A DNA stretch of 64,000 bases from an uncultured Collinsella sp. (lineage in GTDB: Bacteria > Actinomycetota > Coriobacteriia > Coriobacteriales > Coriobacteriaceae), in contig CABVAY010000007.1 in the NCBI GenBank assembly GCA_902496455.1, positions 1 to 64,000 of the forward strand. The letters run 5' to 3'. Made by a program: the position numbers and the translations under genes. Shown here one piece after another: positions 20,291 to 30,006 of this stretch (the stretch's first letter is position 1; every line of letters starts with the position of its first letter). The notes beneath the pieces were generated by a model, which was given only the letters and a program-made list of their open reading frames with translations, had not been told where the DNA came from and made no database searches.

Positions 20291-22408
20291 TCAATCGCTA
20301 TTATCCTCGCGCGCCGCGATCTTTTCCACGCGAACGGCGTTTTCCTGGGTGAGCGCGGCACCCGTCAACGGGTCCCAGCGCAGCGGCGTATGGTCGAGTG
20401 GGCCCACGCCCAAGGCTTGAGCGCCATCGGCATCGGCGCCAAACGAACGTCCGCCGGGGGCGGCCGAGGTGAAGATGCACGCCGGATGCAGATACGGCGT
20501 CGTCTCCACGCGCACGCGGTCGCGGCCCATATCGCTCACCAGCTCGACGACCTCGCCATTGGCGATACCCATGCGTGTGGCAACACCGGCATTCATCTGC
20601 ACGGCGTCCAAGTCGGAACCCGCCTCGGCGGCACCTGCTGCCGCGAGCCTGCGCGAGGTATGCGATTCAAAGGGTCGATTGCCGCTAATGAGGCGAAACA
20701 TCCCCGGGCTGGGCTCCACCATGGGCGCAATCCAGTTGGGCACACGACCCATGCCGACTCGTTCCCATACGTCGCTTGCCAGCGCAATTTTGCCGCCGGC
20801 AAGCGGAATCACCGGCTCACCCGTGCGCGACGGCAGCGCCACGCCCGTATCGGCCCAGCCGCGCTCCTTGAGCTCGTCCAGATCGATCCCAAAAGGCGCC
20901 ACCTGGGCAGCCGCCAGATCGTCAGACGTAAACTGGAAATACTCGCCCACGCCACACGCCTGCGCCAGACCGGCAAAAATCTCCCGACCGGGACGTGTGC
21001 CGTCATGCTGCACGGGCAGCACGGCGTTGCGGTAGAACACGCGCGAATCGTTGGCGCCCACGACTGTGCCCACACCGCGGTCGGCCTCCAGATACGTCAC
21101 GTCGGGCAGCACGAAGTCAGAAGCACGCGCCGTCTCGGACCAACGAATATCAATCGTCACAAGCAAGTCGAGCTGCTGCAAAATACCCAACCAAGCCTGT
21201 GCATTGCCATAGCCCGCACCGGGGTTACTGGCATAGACGATGAGCCCACGCAAATCGCCGGCAAGAATCGACTGACCGATGGTCGTGCACAGCCCGCGCA
21301 CCGGATCGACCAGTGGATAGCGCTCGGACCCCAGCTTGGGCTCGCGCGGCACCGGCGGCGTCGCAAAGCGAGTGGGATCGAGGTCGCCCAGTGAAAGCGG
21401 TGTGGGCGGATTGAGCGCGCCACCCGCATGTCCAATACAGCCCAGCAGCACATCGACCAAGCAGATAGCGCGTGCGGTCTGGGTGCTATTGGCATACGCG
21501 ATGCCGATGCCACCATGAAAACCCGCATCCACCACAGCGGCAGGCGCGGCGGCAGCGAGATCGCGCGCCGTGGCGACAATCTCTGCGGCCGGCACGTCGC
21601 ACATCGATTCGGCCCACTCGGGTGTCCAAGCACTGGCCGCCTGCGCCAGCTCGTCAAAGCCTGTGGCGTAGCGGTCCACGAACTCGTGATCGTACAGGCC
21701 CTCGGCTACCAGCACATGTGCGATACCCAGCAGCAACGCCAGATCGCATCCAGGACGTACGCGCAGCCAGCGGTCGGCAAGCGCAGCCGAGCCACTGCGC
21801 CGGGGGTCAACCACGATAATCTTAGCCCCACGTCGACGGGCATCGTTGAGCGCATCAACGGCCCCCATCGTCGACGAATCGACAATGGAGCGCCCCAGAT
21901 ACATGATGCAATCGGTGTGCGCAAGGTCGGAGGCGGGACTATAGCCCAAGCTGTGCTCCCAACCGGTAAGTCGACTTACCTCGCAGGCACCGTCGGCACC
22001 GTACACGTTGGGCGAACCAAGCGCATGCATAAAACGAGACGCCCAGTAGCGGTCGAACGAGGGCACGCCGAGCGTCATACCCAGCGCACGAGGCCCGCGC
22101 TCGTCAACAATGCCCAAAAGACGCTCGGCAATCTGCGCGAACGCCTCGTCCCACGAAATCACATCGAACCCCGAGCCATCCTGGCGGCGGCGCATGGGAT
22201 GCACGATGCGGTCGCGCTCGTCAAACGGCATTGCCAGGCGATGCCGCCCGCGGGCGCACAGGGCACGCGCCGCGCACGGATGCCCCGGCACCGGCAACTC
22301 AGCCACCACATGCCTATCCTCAACGTGGGCCGCAAAGGCGCAATCGGCATAGCATCCCCCGCATGTGGTCACCACGGCGCGACCGCCACGCTCCACAGCA
22401 GATGCCAT
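20291..22408 (-). CDS. Molybdopterin oxidoreductase, Cys-ligated, substrate unknown
   Basis: A 705-residue member of the DMSO-reductase/formate-dehydrogenase superfamily that binds bis-MGD and one [4Fe-4S] cluster. The N-terminal cluster motif is CGGCYADC followed by HPCAARALC. The metal ligand region reads GADGACEVSRLTGW, so the ligand is probably Cys and not selenocysteine. There is no HG or HS directly after it as in formate dehydrogenases; this looks closer to the polysulfide/thiosulfate-reductase side of the family. There is no Tat signal, so it is probably cytoplasmic. The ATG giving MASAVERGG has AAAGGGG upstream. It lies between the formate channel and selA. The physiological substrate cannot be inferred. 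Confidence 0.8.
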   Translation of the reverse strand: MASAVERGGRAVVTTCGGCYADCAFAAHVEDRHVVAELPVPGHPCAARALCARGRHRLAMPFDERDRIVHPMRRRQDGSGFDVISWDEAFAQIAERLLGIVDERGPRALGMTLGVPSFDRYWASRFMHALGSPNVYGADGACEVSRLTGWEHSLGYSPASDLAHTDCIMYLGRSIVDSSTMGAVDALNDARRRGAKIIVVDPRRSGSAALADRWLRVRPGCDLALLLGIAHVLVAEGLYDHEFVDRYATGFDELAQAASAWTPEWAESMCDVPAAEIVATARDLAAAAPAAVVDAGFHGGIGIAYANSTQTARAICLVDVLLGCIGHAGGALNPPTPLSLGDLDPTRFATPPVPREPKLGSERYPLVDPVRGLCTTIGQSILAGDLRGLIVYASNPGAGYGNAQAWLGILQQLDLLVTIDIRWSETARASDFVLPDVTYLEADRGVGTVVGANDSRVFYRNAVLPVQHDGTRPGREIFAGLAQACGVGEYFQFTSDDLAAAQVAPFGIDLDELKERGWADTGVALPSRTGEPVIPLAGGKIALASDVWERVGMGRVPNWIAPMVEPSPGMFRLISGNRPFESHTSRRLAAAGAAEAGSDLDAVQMNAGVATRMGIANGEVVELVSDMGRDRVRVETTPYLHPACIFTSAAPGGRSFGADADGAQALGVGPLDHTPLRWDPLTGAALTQENAVRVEKIAAREDNSD

Positions 22409-22530
22409 CTCGATTACCCCTTTCACAAGCCAAACACAACAGGCCAACAGCCCGGCAACGAGTCCCAGACCCAAAAAGCCTCCCGCACGGCAACGCCCCG
22501 CGGGAGGCCCAACGTCAAACAGACGGTACC

Positions 22531-23370
22531 TTACGCCTCGGACTGCTTGGCGTAGATAAACCAGTAGCCGAGCGCGATCAGGACCGCGCCGCCCACGATG
22601 TTGCCCAGCGTGGCGGCGGACAAGTTAAACGCAATGCCCGCGGCGTTGAGCGCATCGGCGCCGGCGACGTCGGCACCATAACCGCATGCATGCATCACGG
22701 CACCCATGGGCAAAAAGTACATGTTGGCAACGCAGTGCTCAAAACCGCAGGCCACAAAGGCGGCAATGGGCAGCAGAATGCCCACAACCTTATCGACCAC
22801 GGTCTTGCCGGCGGTACCGATCCACACGGCAAGGCACACAAAGATGTTGCACAGGATGCCGCGGAAGAAGATCGTCACCCAGTCGATCGTCACCTTGCCG
22901 GCGGCGACGCTCACCATGGAGTTGGCGACCGCCTCGCCGTTGAGCTTGTAAATGCCGGCCATGTACACCAAAAAGACAATGAACAGGGCACCGACAAAGT
23001 TACCGACCCATACGACGACCCAAGCCTTGAGCATCTGAACCAAGGTGATCTTTTTGCTCTTGAGCGCGCACACCATAAGCGAATTGCCGGTAAACAGCTC
23101 GGCGCCGCACACTAGCACCAGCACCAGGCCCAGGCAAAAGCACAGACCGCCCACGACGCGCTGGGCACCCCAGCCCAGCGTGCTGTCGCTCAAAAACACC
23201 GTAAAGAACAGGCCGCCGAAGGCGATAAACGCACCGGCGAACATTGCCAACAGAAAGGCCTTAGCGACCGGCAGGTTAGCCTTGGTCACGCCGGCGGTCT
23301 CGGTCTTGGCCTCGATCGCGGCGGGCGCCAGGCAATCGGGAGCGGGATATTCTGCCTTGGAATCTGCCAT
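22531..23370 (-). CDS. focA: Formate/nitrite transporter family channel (FocA-like)
   Basis: Pentameric inner-membrane channel for formate. The 279-residue product has six hydrophobic segments and family motifs AGAFIAFGGLF near residue 50, GAELFTGNSLM near residue 98 and GFEHCVANMYFLP near residue 208. The ATG giving MADSKAEYPA is chosen. Placement at the end of the hyf operon matches E. coli hyf with focB, and supports formate as the substrate. Confidence 0.9.
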   Translation of the reverse strand: MADSKAEYPAPDCLAPAAIEAKTETAGVTKANLPVAKAFLLAMFAGAFIAFGGLFFTVFLSDSTLGWGAQRVVGGLCFCLGLVLVLVCGAELFTGNSLMVCALKSKKITLVQMLKAWVVVWVGNFVGALFIVFLVYMAGIYKLNGEAVANSMVSVAAGKVTIDWVTIFFRGILCNIFVCLAVWIGTAGKTVVDKVVGILLPIAAFVACGFEHCVANMYFLPMGAVMHACGYGADVAGADALNAAGIAFNLSAATLGNIVGGAVLIALGYWFIYAKQSEA

Positions 23371-23409
23371 GTCAATCACTTCTTTCCTATTCAGCAGAGG
23401 CAAGCGCTG

Positions 23410-23913
23410 CTACAGCTCCTGCCCCAAGCGGACAAAGTGGGAAAAGTCGTTGGCGGCCACGGCGTCGTACACGGCGTCGACGGCCTCAAAGACCTCCGGG
23501 GACATGGGGTTATAGAACTCCGTATCGCCCGGCTGAATCCCTATGAAGACGATATCTTCGCACGATTGCTCAATCTCTTCGATCAGAATCGACAAAGGGA
23601 GCGAATGCGTGGTGAACATCGACTTACGGGCCACATCACGTTTGTCGAGCAAGCGGATGGCGCCGACGGGCAGTGCCATGTCGGCGGCATCGACCAAAAC
23701 CAAACGCGGCGGACGCTCGCGCTTGACCTCGATGATGTCGTCCTCGGGCGTTTGGCCGCCGTCGATGGTGTACCAACCAGCAATGGGTGCGTCTTCCATC
23801 TTTTTGGAGAGCACGGGGCCGGCGGCATCGTCGGCACGCAGCACGCTTCCCGCCGTGAGCACGATACCCGCAAACGGGGCGCCGTTCACACGTCCATCCA
23901 CAACGTGACCCAT
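23410..23913 (-). CDS. hycI: Hydrogenase maturation protease, HycI type
   Basis: Endopeptidase that trims the C-terminus of the group-4 [NiFe]-hydrogenase large subunit after nickel insertion. The 167-residue product shows SVLRADDAAGP (first metal-binding acidic residue, Asp28-Asp29 region), VLVDAADMALPVG near residue 75 and FTTHSLPLSILI near residue 100 with the conserved His. It overlaps the hycH stop by 1 nt, so it is in the same operon as its substrate HyfG. Confidence 0.9.
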   Translation of the reverse strand: MGHVVDGRVNGAPFAGIVLTAGSVLRADDAAGPVLSKKMEDAPIAGWYTIDGGQTPEDDIIEVKRERPPRLVLVDAADMALPVGAIRLLDKRDVARKSMFTTHSLPLSILIEEIEQSCEDIVFIGIQPGDTEFYNPMSPEVFEAVDAVYDAVAANDFSHFVRLGQEL

Positions 23914-24494
23914 TACTGCAACCTTCCCGTCAGATACACGCCCGACACATCGCGCACGCGCTCCACCAAATCGCGAAACTTCATTAAGAACGCGACCTGC
24001 TGGGCATGCAGGCCAAAGTCATCGTCGAACACCGAGATGCCGGCCTTGGCCGACCCGCGAAAACCGCGCTCGTCGAGCAGTGCATCGCAGGCCTCGAGCA
24101 GCGACGGCACCGCCGCCTTGTCGAGCTGGCACTCGCCAAAGGAGCGGATGGCCTCGAACTTGGTCTTGGCCTCCCCCTCCGGCAGCGCGTCGACGAGCGA
24201 ATAGAAGACATCCACCGGCACCGACAGACGCGGCTCGAAGCAGTCGAGCACGCCGGTGTGGTGGCCCACGGCGAGCGTGTAGTACAGCACGTCGCAGGCC
24301 TCCTGGGGAACGTCTTCCTCGGTCTCCACAAACTTACGCGTGAGCTCGTAGAAGACCACCTGGTCGGGCGCGTGGCCCAGGCAGGGGTCGACGACGCCCT
24401 CGGCGGCCTCGTCGCTTGCGCGCGAGGCATCGCCAAAGGAGCCGCCGAGCATGCCGGGGCCCGCAAAGTAACCAGAGCGGTCCGTGAGCTCCAT
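23913..24494 (-). CDS. hycH: Formate hydrogenlyase maturation protein, HycH/HyfJ type
   Basis: Accessory protein required for formate hydrogenlyase assembly; the exact role is not known. The 193-residue product is recognised by VVFYELTRKFVETEEDVP near residue 46 and LYYTLAVGHHTGVLDCFEP near residue 70, closely matching E. coli HycH. It is packed between hyfI and hycI with no gap. An N-terminal extension of about 30 residues is Gly-rich. Confidence 0.88.
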   Translation of the reverse strand: MELTDRSGYFAGPGMLGGSFGDASRASDEAAEGVVDPCLGHAPDQVVFYELTRKFVETEEDVPQEACDVLYYTLAVGHHTGVLDCFEPRLSVPVDVFYSLVDALPEGEAKTKFEAIRSFGECQLDKAAVPSLLEACDALLDERGFRGSAKAGISVFDDDFGLHAQQVAFLMKFRDLVERVRDVSGVYLTGRLQ

Positions 24495-25277
24495 CTAGCG
24501 ACCTCCGGCCAGCACCAGATCCTGCAGCGCCGAGTACACCTCGACGCGGCGCGGATCATCTTGCTTGTCGATGAGCAGCGCCATGGCACCGCGAATATCG
24601 CCCTTGGGCGCGCCCTCGAGCGTATCCATAAACTCGTTGGCCAGGTCGCGGCCGTAACGGTAGCCGCTCATGGCGCGAGCCTCGCGCTCGATGGCAACGC
24701 GCAGCTTGTACGGCACGCCAGGGTGCAGGATATCGGCCTGCTCGCCGGCGGCCTCCACCGTGGTCTCGGCATGGAGCTTTTGGTCCAGCAGGCCAAGTGC
24801 CATAGCAAAGCCGTAGATGGTCTGCGCGGGACTGGGCGGGCAGCCGGGGATATAGACATCGACCGGCAAGATCTTGTCCGTACCGCCCCAGACGCAGTAG
24901 TTATCGTAGAAGATGCCACCGGTGCAGCCGCACGCGCCATAGGACACCACGATCTTGGGATCAGGTGCAGCCTCAAAGGCGCGCAGGGCCGGCATGCGCA
25001 TGGCACGCGTCACGGCGCCGGTGTACAGAAGCACGTCGGCGTGACGGGGCGAGGGCACGACCTTGATGCCAAAGCGCTCGACGTCAAAGACGGGCGTGAT
25101 GGAACCGAAGATCTCGATCTCGCAGCCGTTGCAGCCGCCGCAGTCAACGCGGTAGACGTACACCGAGCGCTTGATCTTCTTAAGAAGGGTCGCCTTGGCC
25201 TTCTCGATGCTCTCGTCGAGCTCGATCTTGGTCGGGCGGTACTGAAGCCGCTCGGGCAAAAGCGTGGGTTCGGCCAT
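24495..25277 (-). CDS. hyfI: Group-4 [NiFe]-hydrogenase small subunit, HyfI/HycG
   Basis: NuoB-like subunit carrying the proximal [4Fe-4S] cluster between the catalytic subunit and HyfH. The 260-residue product has the cluster cysteines in CGGCNGCEIE (near residue 47), SYGACGCTGGIF (near residue 113) and IPGCPPSP (near residue 145). The ATG is preceded by GGAGGAG. Residues after 180 form a C-terminal extension. It directly follows hyfH in the usual hyf order. Confidence 0.93.
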   Translation of the reverse strand: MAEPTLLPERLQYRPTKIELDESIEKAKATLLKKIKRSVYVYRVDCGGCNGCEIEIFGSITPVFDVERFGIKVVPSPRHADVLLYTGAVTRAMRMPALRAFEAAPDPKIVVSYGACGCTGGIFYDNYCVWGGTDKILPVDVYIPGCPPSPAQTIYGFAMALGLLDQKLHAETTVEAAGEQADILHPGVPYKLRVAIEREARAMSGYRYGRDLANEFMDTLEGAPKGDIRGAMALLIDKQDDPRRVEVYSALQDLVLAGGR

Positions 25278-25279
25278 GG

Positions 25280-25995
25280 TTACTCCTCCTTCGTTTCAAA
25301 ATCCATGATGATGCCCTCGACCGGCGCCGGACCGGCGGGAATCTCGGGCGCATCGGGTTAAGCTCGCGGTCGATATACTCCGGGTTCACGCCGTGGCCGC
25401 CCAGATACTCCATGCCGGGGCCCTGGGGCTCGCCGGACGCAAGCGTCTCGTTGGCAGCCATGCCGTGTGCGTTGCCGGTCTTTACGGCCGATGCGGCGCG
25501 CAGGGCGTCGAGCTCGCGCTTGCACTCCTGGCACATACCGACGGTGCGGGCGGCCTGCTCGGCCTCCATGCCGCCGGCCTTTTGCAGCAGGCGCTTGGCA
25601 TAGTCGATCTCCTTGTGCGGGGCGAACGGCTTGCCGCAACGCGAGCAGTGCTCGAGCGCATAGACGCTCTTGCTGGTGAGGTCGTCCTTGCTCATGACGG
25701 CCAGCTCAAACTCCTCGGTGAGCTTGATGGCCTCCATGGGGCAGGCTTCCTCGCAGCGGCCGCAGAAGATGCAGCGGCCGTAGTCGATCGACCAGGTGAT
25801 GGTATCGGCCGAAAGGTCGGTGTCCATGCGAATGGCATCGGCCGGGCACGCCACGCCACAGGCGCCGCAGGCAATGCAGAGCTCTGAGTCGTGCTCGGGC
25901 TTGCCGCGCATGTCCTTGTTGGTGGGGAACGGCGCAAACGGGTACTTGACCGTCGCGTCGCCGGCCTTGGCGTTAACCTTCCAAAGCTTCAGCAT
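25280..25995 (-). pseudogene. hyfH: Ferredoxin-like hydrogenase subunit HyfH/HycF, one-base frameshift near the C-terminus
   Basis: Polyferredoxin passing electrons to the hydrogenase core. From MLKLWKVNAKAG it carries two [4Fe-4S] motifs, CIACGACGVACP and CIFCGRCEEACP. A later rubredoxin-like set, CSRCGKPF and CQECKREL, is typical of HyfH. In frame the protein runs on past ELNPMRPRFPP into hyfI. One base earlier the other frame reads PEIPAGPAPVEGIIMDFETKEE and stops at 25280-25282, just before the hyfI ATG. One missing base near 25352-25358, at a GGG run, explains this and would restore 238 residues. All cluster cysteines precede the shift, so it may be a sequencing error or a tolerated change. 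Confidence 0.82.
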
Positions 25996-25996
25996 A

Positions 25997-27769
25997 TTAG
26001 AGCGCCTCCTCATCGAGCGGAGCGGCCACGGTGCCCTCGCCCGCAAGCGGCGACTTGTCGCGCCAGACGTTTTCGAACTGCTCCTTGTCGAGCACATGGT
26101 CACGCTTGGCGGCGACGTCGGTCACCGTCACGCGGTCGGTGCAGGAGTAGCACGGGTCCAGCGAACCGACGATCAGCGCCGCGTCGCCCACGGTGTTGCC
26201 GCGGAACATGTAGCGCAGGACCGGCCAGTTGCTGTACGTGGCGGCCTTGGCGCGCCAGCGGTAGCACTTCTGGTTGTTGCCGAGCATCGCCCAGTGCACG
26301 TCCTCGCCGCGCGGCGCCTCGGTGGCACCGATGGCGTACTTGTGCGGGGTGTACTCCCAATCCGTTGTAAGGATGGGGCCCGACGGGCAGTTCTCGAGCA
26401 TGGTCTCGATCATGTCGATCGAATCGTAGACCTCCTGGATACGCACGGCGGTACGGCCGAAGGCGTCGCAGGTGTCGGCCGTGGCGGCGTGCATCTTTTG
26501 GACGTCCGGATCGGCGTAGCCGTCGAAGGGATGGTCAAAGCGCACGTCGCGGGCATAGCCCGAGCCACGCATGAGCGGGCCGACCGGCGAGAAGTCACGT
26601 GCGATCTTGCGGTCCAAGATGCCGATGCCGCTCGTACGCTCAATGAAGTTGGGCGTGGAGAGCAGCACGTCGACGAGCTCTTGAACCTCGGAGCGCAGCT
26701 GGTGGATGGTCGTGAGCGTGGAGAGCTTCTGCTCGGCCAAAATGTCGCGACGCACGCCGCCGATCACGTTGAGGCCGTAGGTCTTGCGGTGACCGGAGAG
26801 CTTCTCGGCCAGGTCCATGGACTTCTCGCGGACGCGGAAGAACTGTTGGAAGCCGGAGTCGAAGCCCGTGTAGTGCGACGCCAGGCCAATGTTGAGCAGA
26901 TGCGAGTGCAGGCGCTCGACCTCGAGCATGATGGCGCGGATGTACTGGGCGCGCGGCGGGACATGAATGCCCTGGGCGCGCTCGACGGCCTCGGCATAGG
27001 CCACCGAGTGGGCGCAGCCGCAGATGCCGCAGATGCGGTCGGCAAGGAACGTCACGGCATCATAGTTCAGGCGCGTCTCGGCGACCTTCTCCATACCGCG
27101 ATGCACGTAGAACAGGCGGTAGTCGGCATCGACGATCGTCTCGCCCTCCACGAACAGGCGGAAGTGGCCGGGCTCGTCGGAGGTGATGTGCAGCGGTCCC
27201 ATGGGGACGAGCGTAGTCTCCTTGCCCTTGGTGTCGGCCAGGAATTCGTAGTTTTCCATGTCGCTCGCGGGGGCGGGGCGGAAACGGTAATCCATCGAAT
27301 CCTTGCGCAACGGGTACAGCCCGCTGGGCCAATCGTCGGGAAGCACCAGGCGACGGCGGTCGGGCAGACCCTCGGGAATCAGGCCAAACATATCGCGCAG
27401 CTCGCGCTCGCCCCACACGCAGGCGGGGACGAACGGCGTCACGGACGGGAACGTCATCTTGGCGGGGTCGACCTCGGCACGCACGGTAACCCAGCCGGGG
27501 TCCTCCCCCTCCATGGAGATGACGTAGTACACGGCGTAACGGCCGCACAGGCTGCGCTCGTCGTTGCCGACAATCACAGGAATCCAGCCGTAGCGCTCGT
27601 AATACAGGTAGTGGACGGCCTCGGGCAGCTTGTCCTGCTTGACGGTAATCGTCAGCTGGTCCTCGCACTGCCATTCGACCTTCTCGATAGCGCCCGGCAC
27701 TGCAGCACGCAGGGCCTCGACGTGGCTTTCGCAGCGACGAGCGTAGTCCTTCTTTTCAGGTTCTGCCAT
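25997..27769 (-). CDS. hyfG: Group-4 [NiFe]-hydrogenase large subunit, HyfG/HycE
   Basis: Catalytic subunit reducing protons to H2. The 590-residue product fuses a NuoC-like N-terminal domain (about 1-165) with a NuoD-like catalytic domain. The nickel ligands are in RICGICGCAHS near residue 240 and DPCYSCTDR near residue 535. The second site uses cysteine, not selenocysteine. The C-terminal tail past DPCYSC is the probable substrate of the HycI protease encoded downstream. It starts 4 nt after the hyfF stop. Confidence 0.95.
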   Translation of the reverse strand: MAEPEKKDYARRCESHVEALRAAVPGAIEKVEWQCEDQLTITVKQDKLPEAVHYLYYERYGWIPVIVGNDERSLCGRYAVYYVISMEGEDPGWVTVRAEVDPAKMTFPSVTPFVPACVWGERELRDMFGLIPEGLPDRRRLVLPDDWPSGLYPLRKDSMDYRFRPAPASDMENYEFLADTKGKETTLVPMGPLHITSDEPGHFRLFVEGETIVDADYRLFYVHRGMEKVAETRLNYDAVTFLADRICGICGCAHSVAYAEAVERAQGIHVPPRAQYIRAIMLEVERLHSHLLNIGLASHYTGFDSGFQQFFRVREKSMDLAEKLSGHRKTYGLNVIGGVRRDILAEQKLSTLTTIHQLRSEVQELVDVLLSTPNFIERTSGIGILDRKIARDFSPVGPLMRGSGYARDVRFDHPFDGYADPDVQKMHAATADTCDAFGRTAVRIQEVYDSIDMIETMLENCPSGPILTTDWEYTPHKYAIGATEAPRGEDVHWAMLGNNQKCYRWRAKAATYSNWPVLRYMFRGNTVGDAALIVGSLDPCYSCTDRVTVTDVAAKRDHVLDKEQFENVWRDKSPLAGEGTVAAPLDEEAL

Positions 27770-27773
27770 GGTG

Positions 27774-29339
27774 CTAATTCACCTCACTTGTCTTGGTCTG
27801 GGAACTGAACACCATGCGGTAGAGAGGGGCCTCGTGGAGCTCTTCGACGCTCTGGTTCAAAACGACGGACGTTGCATCCTCGACGCCGCTCGTGATGGCG
27901 ACCGGGGTGGCGATACCGAACCACATGACCACGATCGCGAGGGCGATCTCGGGGATGATCATGAGGGCGGGCACCTCGTGGCGCTTCATGCCCTCGGGCG
28001 CCTTGCCGAAGATGGACTTGAGCGCGATGCCGGTAAGGGCGAAGTACACGCCGGTGAGGCCGATGGCCACGAGCACGACCACCCAGATGGGACCGGACTG
28101 AACACCGGCCACGAAGGTGAGGAACTCGGAGATGAACAGGGCGAACGGCGGGAAGGCGGCGAGCGCGAGCAGGGCGATGATGGTGAGCGCTGCCGTGACG
28201 GGAGCGATCTCGACGACGCCCTTGATCTTGTTCAGGTCGCGGGTGTGGTAGATGTGCTGGATGTTACCGGCCATGCAGAAGGCGAGCGCCTTCGTGAAGC
28301 CGTGGAAGATGCAGTGCAGCAGGCAGGCGGCGATACCGAGCGGGCCACCGATACCCAGGCACAGCGCGACCACGCCGACGTTGTCGACGGAGGAGTACGC
28401 GAAGCGGCGCTTGATATCGTCCTGCTTGAAGATGCACAGGGCAGCCACCAGGATGGACAGCGTGCCCAGGATGAGCAGGAGCGTTCGCGGATAGGTGTCG
28501 CCCACCGTGATGATGGACAGGGAGTAGAAGCGGATGATCACCAGCATGGCGCACTTGAGCAGCACGCCCGAGAGCAGCGCGGAGACCGGGCTCGGAGCCT
28601 GGGAGTGCGCGTCGGGCAGCCAGGTGTGCATGGGGAACAGGCCCGCCTTGGTGCCGAAGCCGATGACGATGAACGCGAACGCGAGGCGCACGAGCATCGG
28701 GTCGAACTGGTCGGCGTAGGGCATGATGGAGGTGAGGAAGGCGGCCTCATGCGCGTTGGGCATGATATCGGCGGCGTTCGCGTAGATGAGCAGCGTGCCG
28801 AACAGGCCGAAGGCCACACCGGCGGTGCAGACCATCGCGTACTTCCAAGACGCCTCGAGCGCCTGCTTGTTCTTGTAGATGCCCACGAGGAACACGGTCG
28901 ACAGCGTAGTGGCCTCGACCGCCGCCCAGGTGAGGATGATGTTGTTGGACAGGCAGGCGAGCAGCATCGTGAAGACGAACAGGCTGAACAGCGCGTAGTA
29001 TTGCTTGGTGCGCTCGGCCGGCATGGTCTTCTCCTCGATATCGATCTTGATATAGGAGATGGAGTACACGCCGGTGATGAACCCGATGATGCCTACCAGA
29101 AGGACGAAGATCGACGAGAGCGAATCGAGATGGAGCCACAGGCCCAAAGCGTCGATATTCTGCCCGCTCGAGAGCATGGTTCCCGCGGTGACGACCGAAA
29201 GGACAAGGGTCGCCGCGACGGAGATGGTGTTGAGCCCCGCGAAGACGTTGTAGGACGTCGTCTTGGGGAGCGCAGCCATAATCAGGGAGAACACGAGAGG
29301 ACAAGCGAGCAGGGCGACCGTCAGCATTGAAACATCCAT
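27774..29339 (-). CDS. hyfF: Membrane subunit HyfF (NuoN/Mrp antiporter-like)
   Basis: A polytopic membrane protein of 521 residues with about 14 hydrophobic stretches, belonging to the proton-translocating antiporter-like subunits. The core motif TKAGLFPMHTWLPDAHSQAPSPVSALLSG lies near residue 230, and a conserved lysine/histidine region HCIFHGFTKALAF lies near residue 340. Together with HyfB and HyfD it marks the long (FHL-2, Hyf) type of complex, which can in principle pump ions. Confidence 0.9.
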   Translation of the reverse strand: MDVSMLTVALLACPLVFSLIMAALPKTTSYNVFAGLNTISVAATLVLSVVTAGTMLSSGQNIDALGLWLHLDSLSSIFVLLVGIIGFITGVYSISYIKIDIEEKTMPAERTKQYYALFSLFVFTMLLACLSNNIILTWAAVEATTLSTVFLVGIYKNKQALEASWKYAMVCTAGVAFGLFGTLLIYANAADIMPNAHEAAFLTSIMPYADQFDPMLVRLAFAFIVIGFGTKAGLFPMHTWLPDAHSQAPSPVSALLSGVLLKCAMLVIIRFYSLSIITVGDTYPRTLLLILGTLSILVAALCIFKQDDIKRRFAYSSVDNVGVVALCLGIGGPLGIAACLLHCIFHGFTKALAFCMAGNIQHIYHTRDLNKIKGVVEIAPVTAALTIIALLALAAFPPFALFISEFLTFVAGVQSGPIWVVVLVAIGLTGVYFALTGIALKSIFGKAPEGMKRHEVPALMIIPEIALAIVVMWFGIATPVAITSGVEDATSVVLNQSVEELHEAPLYRMVFSSQTKTSEVN

Positions 29340-29342
29340 GGC

Positions 29343-29996
29343 CTACCCCTTCAATTCGGTCAGGTCGTGGGAGTCGAGCGACTTGGTGTCGTTCCAAATC
29401 CTCACGACGACGGCGGACATGATGATGACGGCGAAGATGGCGTCGGTGGCGATGCCGATCTCGATGATCTCGGGGGCCGTGGGCGCGAGCAGAGCGAGCG
29501 TCACGTGGCTACCGTTCTCCATAAGGCAGTACCCGAAGATCTGCTTGAGGATGTTGCGCTGGGAGATGATGCACGTGAGGCCGACGAAGAAGTGCGCGAA
29601 GCTGATGGCGAGGGCCGGAGTGGCCACCTCGGCGGTGGGCAGGCTCAGGCGCGTGACCACCGCGAAGCAGACGGCCACCTCCAGACCGGTGAGGATGATG
29701 GTCCAGGCCGGCTTGATGGAGGAGGTCAGCGTGCTATCGGCAGGCGAACCCATCTTCTTGTAGGCACGGTTGAGAATGAACGGAACGAGGATCACCTTGG
29801 TGACGAAGGCCGACGCGGCCCACATGAGAAGCTCGGTGGCACCGGTGGTGAGGCCCAGGGTGAGCAGCACGCCCACCAGGACAACCGACTGGATCGCGTA
29901 CCACTTGATGGCGGACGGGATGGTCTTCGAGACGACCACCATGGTGGAGGTCACGATCAGAAGACCGCCCAGGATATTGACTAACGAATAACCCAT
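29343..29996 (-). CDS. hyfE: Membrane subunit HyfE
   Basis: A 217-residue NuoK-like membrane subunit found only in Hyf/FHL-2 type complexes. Six to seven hydrophobic segments are visible; SFAHFFVGLTCIISQRNILKQIFGY near residue 130 and ENGSHVTLALLAP near residue 155 are typical. It lies between hyfD and hyfF with 3-10 nt gaps. Confidence 0.85.
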   Translation of the reverse strand: MGYSLVNILGGLLIVTSTMVVVSKTIPSAIKWYAIQSVVLVGVLLTLGLTTGATELLMWAASAFVTKVILVPFILNRAYKKMGSPADSTLTSSIKPAWTIILTGLEVAVCFAVVTRLSLPTAEVATPALAISFAHFFVGLTCIISQRNILKQIFGYCLMENGSHVTLALLAPTAPEIIEIGIATDAIFAVIIMSAVVVRIWNDTKSLDSHDLTELKG

Positions 29997-30006
29997 GTCC
30001 TACCTC

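Noticed and set aside
25180..25282. Basic C-terminal extension of HyfH running into hyfI
   Set aside because: Residues RRRSRASSWILKRRR are frameshift product; the natural end is in the neighbouring frame.
25997..27769. Selenocysteine in the hydrogenase large subunit
   Set aside because: Both nickel-ligand motifs contain plain cysteine codons and the frame is open throughout.
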